This document shows, in pieces, positions 1 to 5,215 of a DNA stretch of 11,838 nucleotides. The notes beneath the pieces are model-generated. The model was not told the origin of the DNA. It searched no databases and worked only from the letters and a program-made list of their open reading frames with translations. The position numbers and the translations under genes were made by a program. Origin of the DNA: Bacteroidota bacterium (GTDB taxonomy: Bacteria > Bacteroidota > Bacteroidia > UKL13-3); NCBI GenBank assembly GCA_947462865.1, contig CANHRW010000043.1:1-11838 (forward strand), written 5' to 3'. Each line of letters starts with the position of its first letter. Within the stretch, counting starts at the first letter, position 1.

Positions 1-2206
1 TGCTCAACTGTGTAAATACATTGGTAGCCGGATTGTATTCGTAAAAGGCAGTTTGGGTTAAACCCATACTTCCTCCAATTAAATAAATTTTATTGTTCAA
101 GCTTGTGGCATAAAAACCAATATCAATACCTGAACCAGCTGGCAATGAAGCCTTGTTTTGCCAAGTATTGCTGGCTATATCATAAGCTTGGGTGGTACCA
201 TTGGAATTGAAGCAATAGATTTTGCCATTGGCTTCTGCTACGCCACATTCTATACAAGGGCTAGGTTTGTCTGCAATGGAAGTGTATTTTCTGTCATTGA
301 CATTGTACTTATACGCATTGCTTGTATTGTTTTGATTAAACAAGTAAATGTTTGAATAATAAGTAGTGGCTCTGACAAGACTTGTTGCTGGTAGGTTTAC
401 GGTTGCTACTGTGGTGTCGTTTGAGCAGATATTGGCGGCGGCTAGCGCCGCCGCCAAACTCCTATAAGTAACTCTAATACTTTGGTTGCTGTTTACATTG
501 CTAAAAGTATAAGAACTGGCGGTTGGTACTTGAACACCATTGACAATGATACTGTCAATCCAGTAACCTGAGTTTGGTGTGAATGTATAAGTTTGTGATG
601 AACCTGAATTGAAAGTTGTTGAACCCGATGGGGTGATGTTGCCGTTGGTACCTGAACTTGCGTTGATATTATAAGTAACTGTTCCTGTATAGAGTTGGGT
701 GACTTCTTGTTGGGTTAAAGCACGGTTGTAGATGGCGATATCGTCTAGTTTGCCATTGAAAATTTCTCCTAAAAGACCTCCAATCTTAATATTATTTTGA
801 TTGGAAGGTGTTGGACTATTTAAATTGAAAATAATGTCTAGTATTCCATTTATGTAAAATTTAACAACATTCATATCATATGTTGCTAATACATGATACC
901 ATTTATTATTAGTTTCCAAGGAGGGATTACTCATTTGGGAAATAGTATTAAGTCCACCGCAGTTCAACCAAATTTTTTTGGTATCATTTTGAGTAGGCGA
1001 TAATTGTACAATCCAAGAATCAGAAACGCCAGGATTTGCTTTATTAATGATACTTTGATGTTGATTCACATCATTAGAATTTAACCAAAATGAGAAACTC
1101 ATTGAGTTCGTTAAGTTAAAAATACTGTTATGAAGCACTTCAATATAACTTGAAATCCCATCAAAACTATAAGCCTTCCCACTATTTCCATTCCTATCAC
1201 TTGTCAAAGTCGCTCCATTCACCGTTCCATGATTGCCATTCCCGCTTTCGTCATTGGCATTGCCATTGAATGGCCAGTAACCTATTAAGCCGTTGGTGGG
1301 TAAATAAGATGGAATGGTATTGGTAACTGTCAAATTCAAAGTAGCAGAACTGTCACACCCATTTGCATTGGTTAATGTTGCTGTTTGGCTACCGTTATTG
1401 TTGAATGTTAACCCATTCCAAGTATAGGGTAAGTTTGTTGAAGGAATTGTCAAATTGGTTGTTGAACTGGTAGGTGTGCAAGGGGGAACTCCGGTGTACA
1501 ATGCAGTAATTTCTGACTGAGTCAGTGCTCTATTCCATATACCTATATCATCTAATTTTCCCTTGTAAAAGTAATCTGCTATTGTTTGATGTTTTCCAAA
1601 TAAAATTGGTGAAGTTGAGGCTGATAAATACTTATCATACAATTTACTATTATCCAGAACACCGTTTACGTATATTTTAACGACTGTACCATCGTAAGAC
1701 ATTAAAATATGATTCCATGTTGTTTGAGGAATACCATATTTTTTTGAAAAGATGCTTAATTGTCCTGAACCAATATTTACATTTTGATTTATTTGAGCAT
1801 TGTATTGATTGGAATCAATATGATACATTAGGTGAAAATGACCCGTTTGTTGATCCCACCCTCTTGATACCATAAACTGTGAATACAGTGTATTTCCGGT
1901 TATTTGTTGCCAAAGTGAGATTGTAAAGTTTTTTGAATTATTTAGATGATTAATATTTGGCGTTGCTATGTAGTTGCCTGAACCGTTAAAATTAACTGCT
2001 GAATTTAAAATGCCATTTCTATCTGATGTTAAAGTCGCACCATAGTTAATTCCATGGTTCCCATTTCCACTCTCGTCATTGGCATTGCCATTGAAGGGCC
2101 AATAACCCACCAAGCCATTGGTGGGCATATAAGATGGAATGTTTTGTGCGCCAACAAACATTGACACCAAACACAGCAGCAACAGAACGGGTAATTTTAC
2201 TTTCAT
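1..2206 (-). CDS. Large exported LamG / InlB-repeat / kelch-like surface protein (C-terminus beyond window)
   Basis: The minus-strand frame is open from an ATG at 2206 to the window edge (735 codons, no stop), so the C-terminus is missing. Residues 1-20 form a signal peptide (basic MKVK, Leu-rich core, cleavage near VGA|QN). Two LamG/concanavalin-like modules follow, each opening with the near-identical GLVGYWPFNGNANDESGNGN (about 31-245 and 306-508; Trp36 and Trp311 correspond). A Bacteroidota-type linker containing NANGCDSSATLNLTV separates them. An InlB B-repeat-like unit covers about 509-581 (NITPSGS, SGYWIDSIIVNG, SIRVTY), and kelch-like blades run from about 600 (YDIASNTWQNKASLP, NNKIYLIGGS). 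LamG and kelch modules usually bind glycans or proteins, so an adhesin or glycan-binding role is inferred. A T9SS sorting domain would be expected beyond the edge. A GC-rich palindrome interrupts the protein at residues 584-592. The gene has its own promoter box and is divergent from gene 2. Confidence 0.9.
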   Translation of the reverse strand, partial: MKVKLPVLLLLCLVSMFVGAQNIPSYMPTNGLVGYWPFNGNANDESGNGNHGINYGATLTSDRNGILNSAVNFNGSGNYIATPNINHLNNSKNFTISLWQQITGNTLYSQFMVSRGWDQQTGHFHLMYHIDSNQYNAQINQNVNIGSGQLSIFSKKYGIPQTTWNHILMSYDGTVVKIYVNGVLDNSKLYDKYLSASTSPILFGKHQTIADYFYKGKLDDIGIWNRALTQSEITALYTGVPPCTPTSSTTNLTIPSTNLPYTWNGLTFNNNGSQTATLTNANGCDSSATLNLTVTNTIPSYLPTNGLIGYWPFNGNANDESGNGNHGTVNGATLTSDRNGNSGKAYSFDGISSYIEVLHNSIFNLTNSMSFSFWLNSNDVNQHQSIINKANPGVSDSWIVQLSPTQNDTKKIWLNCGGLNTISQMSNPSLETNNKWYHVLATYDMNVVKFYINGILDIIFNLNSPTPSNQNNIKIGGLLGEIFNGKLDDIAIYNRALTQQEVTQLYTGTVTYNINASSGTNGNITPSGSTTFNSGSSQTYTFTPNSGYWIDSIIVNGVQVPTASSYTFSNVNSNQSIRVTYRSLAAALAAANICSNDTTVATVNLPATSLVRATTYYSNIYLFNQNNTSNAYKYNVNDRKYTSIADKPSPCIECGVAEANGKIYCFNSNGTTQAYDIASNTWQNKASLPAGSGIDIGFYATSLNNKIYLIGGSMGLTQTAFYEYNPATNVFTQLS
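432..457. repeat. GC-rich perfect hairpin inside gene 1
   Basis: The arms TTGGCGGCGGC (432-442) and GCCGCCGCCAA (447-457) are exact reverse complements around a TAGC loop. Twenty of the 26 bases are G or C in otherwise AT-rich DNA. Read in gene 1 it encodes L-A-A-A-L-A-A-A-N (584-592) using GCG and GCC alanine codons, whereas nearby genes favour GCT and GCA. It falls just after the InlB-like unit (ending VTYRS) and before the kelch-like part, so it sits at a domain boundary and keeps the frame. It lacks a downstream T tract and lies inside an open frame, so it is not an ordinary terminator. An inserted mobile palindromic element is the likeliest reading, but only one copy is visible. Confidence 0.8.
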
Positions 2207-2242
2207 TGAATTTGAATTAAAAAGTCAGTTTTAAGTTTCAAA

Positions 2243-2250
2243 CAAATATA
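2243..2250 (-). promoter_or_regulatory. Bacteroidota -7 promoter box for gene 1
   Basis: On the minus strand this reads TATATTTG, an exact match to the Bacteroidota -7 consensus TAnnTTTG. It ends 36 bases before the gene 1 ATG, giving an expected short leader. The -33 region is weak: a TTT rather than TTG lies about 19 bases upstream (2270-2272). The box match is direct; its use as a promoter is inferred. Confidence 0.5.
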
Positions 2251-2253
2251 AAA

Positions 2254-2271
2254 TTTATGACTTAACATAAA
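2254..2271. promoter_or_regulatory. Inverted repeat between -33 and -7 of gene 1
   Basis: TTTATG (2254-2259) and CATAAA (2266-2271) are exact reverse complements separated by ACTTAA. The repeat lies directly upstream of the TATATTTG box, where an operator would block or contact RNA polymerase. It is short and AT-rich, so chance is a real alternative. Confidence 0.25.
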
Positions 2272-2474
2272 ACCATTATGCCATTGAAATGCCTATTCAT
2301 GGAGGCAGCTTCTTAAATATCGTTTTTTTAGAAAGAGCAAAGATTAATTGAAAAATGAGTGTCACATTTTGAAGAAATGACATTTTTAAAAGAGCTTTTC
2401 AAGGGAAAATCCCCAAAACTGGGTATCAAAACTATTTTATAAAATATTTTGATTATCAATACTTTAAATTATTA

Positions 2475-2499
2475 TGTAGTAGTGTAGTAGTAGTGTTTG
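2475..2499 (+). promoter_or_regulatory. Tandem TGTAGTAG repeat upstream of gene 2
   Basis: TGTAGTAG occurs twice back to back (2475-2482, 2483-2490) and runs into TAGTGTTTG, a near-match to a -7 box with three rather than two spacer bases. The same octamer occurs upstream of gene 4. It could be an operator for the neighbouring HTH regulator, or a simple-sequence tract with a regulatory spacer role. The repeat is seen directly; the function is inferred. Confidence 0.4.
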
Positions 2500-2595
2500 C
2501 GTGCACAGATTTAACAAGTGAAAGTGGTGTTGGGTATTCAAAAAAACCATTTTGTGCAATAGCGGTTAAATTCACAAAACTAAATCTAAGACAAA

Positions 2596-5166
2596 ATGAA
2601 ACAATTTACACAAGTGATTTGTGCATTGCTGATGCTCGTTTTTCCGAGCTTTGTATTTGCACAACAAATTGACCTTCCTGTTACATTTGACAATGCCAAT
2701 TTAACCTATACCATGGTTGATTTTGGCGGAAATGCTAGCAGTGTGGTTACAGACCCTTCAGCTGGCGGAGGAAATAACCAAGTAGCCAAAGTAATTAAAG
2801 GTACCGGTGCAGAATTATGGGCAGGTACAACCATTGGTGGAGATAGTGGTTTTGCAACTGCCATTCCATTTGCACAAGGTTCTACCAAAATTTCGGTGAG
2901 GGTATTCTCTCCAGACAGCGGTATTGTAGTGAAATTAAAGGTTGAAGTTTCAACAGACAATACCAAAAGTGTTGAAACGGATACCAGAACTACCAAAGCT
3001 AATGCTTGGGAAACTTTGGAATTTGATTTTGCCAACCAATCAGCCAATACTGCTGCTATCAATTTTGCGAATAGCTACAACAAGCTTTCTATCTTCTTTA
3101 ATTTTGGAACTACCGGAGCAAACGCTGGTGAAAAAACATACTACTGCGATGACATTCAATTCATTGCAGCTGCATTGAGCCAAATTAACTTGCCAGTTAA
3201 CTTTGACAATAACACTGTAGATTATACCATGGCAGATTTTGGTGGCAATGCTAGCAGTGTTGTAGCTGATCCTGTTAATCAAGGCAACAAAGTAGGTAAA
3301 GTAATTAAAGGCACTGGTGCTGAAACTTGGGCTGGGACAACTGTTGGTACTACAGCTGGTTTTTCAAGTGCCATTCCTTTTGCAAATGGTTCTACTAAAA
3401 TGTCTGTAAGGGTATATTCACCTGATAGCGGCATTGTTATTAAAGTGAAAGTAGAAGACCCTAACGACAATACCAAAAGTGTAGAAACTGATACCAGAAC
3501 TACCAAAGCAAATGCTTGGGAAACTTTAGAGTTTGATTTTGCCAACCAATCAAACGGTACTGCTGCAATTAACTTTACTACCACTTACCAAAAACTTTCT
3601 GTGTTTTTTAATTTCGGTGTAACGGGTGTTGCAGCTGGTGAAAAAACCTATTATTTCGATGATATCCGTTTTGTAACTCCAGTAATTGAGCAAATTGCAT
3701 TGCCTGTAACCTTCGACAAATCAAACACAGACTATACTTTAATTGATTTTGGTGGCAATGCAAGCAGTATTATGGCTGATCCAAATGATGCCAATAACAA
3801 GGTTGCAAAAGTAATCAAAACTGGTGGAGCCGAACTTTGGGCAGGTACAACAGTTGGTACCCAAGCTGGATTTTCATCAGCTATACCATTTGCTTCAAAC
3901 GCCACCAAAATGACCATGCGCGTGTATTCACCTGATGCTGGTATTAGCGTTAGAATGAAAGCAGAAGATCCTAATGATGCTACCAAGAGTGTAGAAACTG
4001 AAGCTAAAACTACCAAAACTAACGAGTGGGAAACTTTAGAGTTTGATTTTACAAACCACGCCAATGGAACAGCTGCTATCAATTACTCAAACACGTATCA
4101 AAAATTATCTGTGTTTTTTAATTTTGGCGTTACTGGTGCAATTGCTGGTGAAAAAACTTACTACTTTGACGATATCGCTTTTGGTGGATCGGGCAACCAA
4201 CCAACCAAAACTTTTGTAACTTTTAGAGTGGATATGGCTAAGAACAAACCTGCCGATACCGATACCATAACTTTAAATGGTTCATTTAATGGCTGGTGTG
4301 GCATGTGTACGCCAATGACTAAAATTCCTAATACGGATATTTGGACTGCCACATTGTTATTAGATATGAATGAAACATACGACTATAAGTATGTTGTTGG
4401 AAATTGGGTGAAACAAGAAATTTTGAGAGAAGGTTCTTCATGTACAACCACTAAATCGGGTTATACCAACAGAAACCTTGTGGTAAACAAAACCAACGAT
4501 ACCTTGCCTTTGGTATGTTGGGAGAGCTGTACAGATTGTGCAAGCACCTTGCCTAAAACAAAAGTTACCTTCAAAGTAAACATGAAAAATTATGTGGGCG
4601 ACATGAGTAAAGGAGTAACCTTAAACGGTAGTTTCAATGGCTGGTGTGGTGAGTGTACTAAAATGGATAGTATAGGTAATAACATCTATGCTACCACTTT
4701 AAACTTAGACAGCGGTTCATACGATTTTAAATTCACTATTGGCAATTGGGAAGACCAAGAATCTTTTAGTTCATCTGACCCTTGTACCAAAACAGTTGGA
4801 AATTACACCAACAGGTTTATGGATGTGACTGGAGCAGCTGAAATGACAGTTGGAGCTTATTGCTGGAACACTTGTACTATGTGTGATGCAACAGGCTTAG
4901 CTGCTTATGAAAAGGAAGCTATGAAAGTTTATCCAAACCCAGCTTCTGAAGTACTGTATATTCAATTAGAACAAGGCTTCGGAAAAAATACCGAAATAGC
5001 TGTGTACAATAGCATTGGACAGGTAATGTTGGTAGACCAAAACAGTAATAAAGCCGACTTTGGAACCATGTATCCGCTTCAAATTAAATCTTTGAATAAA
5101 GGCATGTATTTCTTAAAAGTTGAAACAAATAATCAGGTTAAAACAATTCCATTCGTAGTAGACTAA
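2596..5166 (+). CDS. T9SS-secreted multimodular carbohydrate-binding-type protein
   Basis: 856 residues. A signal peptide (1-22, cleavage after VFA) precedes three homologous modules at 24-189, 196-359 and 366-529. Each starts LPVxFDxxxxxYT and contains DFGGNASS, AGTT, FSSAIPF, WETLEFDF and FFNFGxTGxxAGEKTYYxDDI. From memory, such units accompany GH16 laminarinase-like enzymes in flavobacteria. Two CBM48/AMPK glycogen-binding-like modules follow (about 537-648 and 655-763; VTFxVxM, LNGSFNGWCG, YDxKxxxGNW, YTNR), each with six cysteines in the same pattern. Residues 776-856 are a type A T9SS sorting domain (VYPNPASEVLYI, YNSIGQV, LNKGMYFLKV). No catalytic domain is visible. The likely role is a surface-attached or released glycan-binding protein; the substrate is unknown. 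An ATG preceded by AAGACAAA gives the start. The gene is transcribed alone, divergent from gene 1 and convergent with the regulator. Confidence 0.92.
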   Translation: MKQFTQVICALLMLVFPSFVFAQQIDLPVTFDNANLTYTMVDFGGNASSVVTDPSAGGGNNQVAKVIKGTGAELWAGTTIGGDSGFATAIPFAQGSTKISVRVFSPDSGIVVKLKVEVSTDNTKSVETDTRTTKANAWETLEFDFANQSANTAAINFANSYNKLSIFFNFGTTGANAGEKTYYCDDIQFIAAALSQINLPVNFDNNTVDYTMADFGGNASSVVADPVNQGNKVGKVIKGTGAETWAGTTVGTTAGFSSAIPFANGSTKMSVRVYSPDSGIVIKVKVEDPNDNTKSVETDTRTTKANAWETLEFDFANQSNGTAAINFTTTYQKLSVFFNFGVTGVAAGEKTYYFDDIRFVTPVIEQIALPVTFDKSNTDYTLIDFGGNASSIMADPNDANNKVAKVIKTGGAELWAGTTVGTQAGFSSAIPFASNATKMTMRVYSPDAGISVRMKAEDPNDATKSVETEAKTTKTNEWETLEFDFTNHANGTAAINYSNTYQKLSVFFNFGVTGAIAGEKTYYFDDIAFGGSGNQPTKTFVTFRVDMAKNKPADTDTITLNGSFNGWCGMCTPMTKIPNTDIWTATLLLDMNETYDYKYVVGNWVKQEILREGSSCTTTKSGYTNRNLVVNKTNDTLPLVCWESCTDCASTLPKTKVTFKVNMKNYVGDMSKGVTLNGSFNGWCGECTKMDSIGNNIYATTLNLDSGSYDFKFTIGNWEDQESFSSSDPCTKTVGNYTNRFMDVTGAAEMTVGAYCWNTCTMCDATGLAAYEKEAMKVYPNPASEVLYIQLEQGFGKNTEIAVYNSIGQVMLVDQNSNKADFGTMYPLQIKSLNKGMYFLKVETNNQVKTIPFVVD
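2665..4182 (+). repeat. Three tandem ~510-bp coding repeats in gene 2
   Basis: Unit starts are at 2665, 3181 and 3691, a period of 172 then 170 codons. Units 1 and 2 are nearly identical in DNA over long stretches, for example the blocks around 2965-3050 and 3475-3550, which differ at only a few mostly synonymous bases. Unit 3 is more diverged (TEAKTTKTNEWETLEFDF instead of TDTRTTKANAWETLEFDF). This suggests a later duplication or gene conversion between units 1 and 2. Confidence 0.9.
4204..4884 (+). repeat. Two tandem Cys-rich CBM48-like coding repeats in gene 2
   Basis: Unit 1 covers about 4204-4539 and unit 2 about 4558-4884. Both encode VTFxVxM, LNGSFNGWCGxCTxM, YDxKxxxGNW, a single Cys before a TxxxYTNR segment, and a closing CWxxCTxC. 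Cysteines are at residues 568, 571, 616, 641, 645, 648 in unit 1 and 684, 687, 730, 756, 760, 763 in unit 2. The protein repeat is clear; DNA identity is lower than between the first two upstream units. Confidence 0.85.
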
Positions 5167-5187
5167 ATTGTTTGTAATAAGTTAGAG

Positions 5188-5212
5188 AAGGCCGGTTTAT
5201 CCGGCCTTTTTT
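5188..5212 (+). terminator. Intrinsic terminator of gene 2
   Basis: AAGGCCGG (5188-5195), loop TTTAT, then CCGGCCTT (5201-5208) running into a T tract (5207-5212), 22 bases after the gene 2 stop. On the minus strand the hairpin lies just past the regulator's stop but is followed by CTCTAAC rather than Ts, so it should serve gene 2 much better than the regulator gene. Confidence 0.88.
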
Positions 5213-5215
5213 AGT

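Larger units (their letters stand above)
2207..2595. other. Divergent intergenic region between genes 1 and 2
   Basis: This 389-base gap holds no credible ORF or RNA gene. It contains the gene 1 promoter box and inverted repeat near its left end, and the TGTAGTAG repeat about 100 bases before gene 2. The sequence just before the gene 2 ATG is A-rich (AAGACAAA) with no Shine-Dalgarno motif, as is usual in this phylum. I saw no exact TAnnTTTG box for gene 2; TAGTGTTTG at 2491-2499 comes closest, with one extra spacer base. Confidence 0.6.

Noticed and set aside
158..355. Plus-strand 65-codon ORF
   Set aside because: It lies antisense to the continuous gene 1 frame, whose domain content is clear.
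432..457. Reading the GC-rich hairpin as a terminator
   Set aside because: No T tract follows on either strand and it lies within an uninterrupted reading frame.
2350..2392. Imperfect hairpin TGTCA...TGACA as a riboswitch or small RNA
   Set aside because: The stem is short, bulged and AT-rich, with no terminator or expression-platform structure beside it.
2706..4082. Three similar minus-strand ORFs (2706-3062, 3279-3584, 3732-4082) that look like a repeated small gene family
   Set aside because: They are antisense shadows of the three coding repeats of gene 2. Their similarity follows from the sense-strand repeats, and they have no start context of their own.
2665..4182. CRISPR-like or satellite repeat array
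   Set aside because: The units are about 510 bases long, contiguous, in one reading frame, and encode conserved protein modules.
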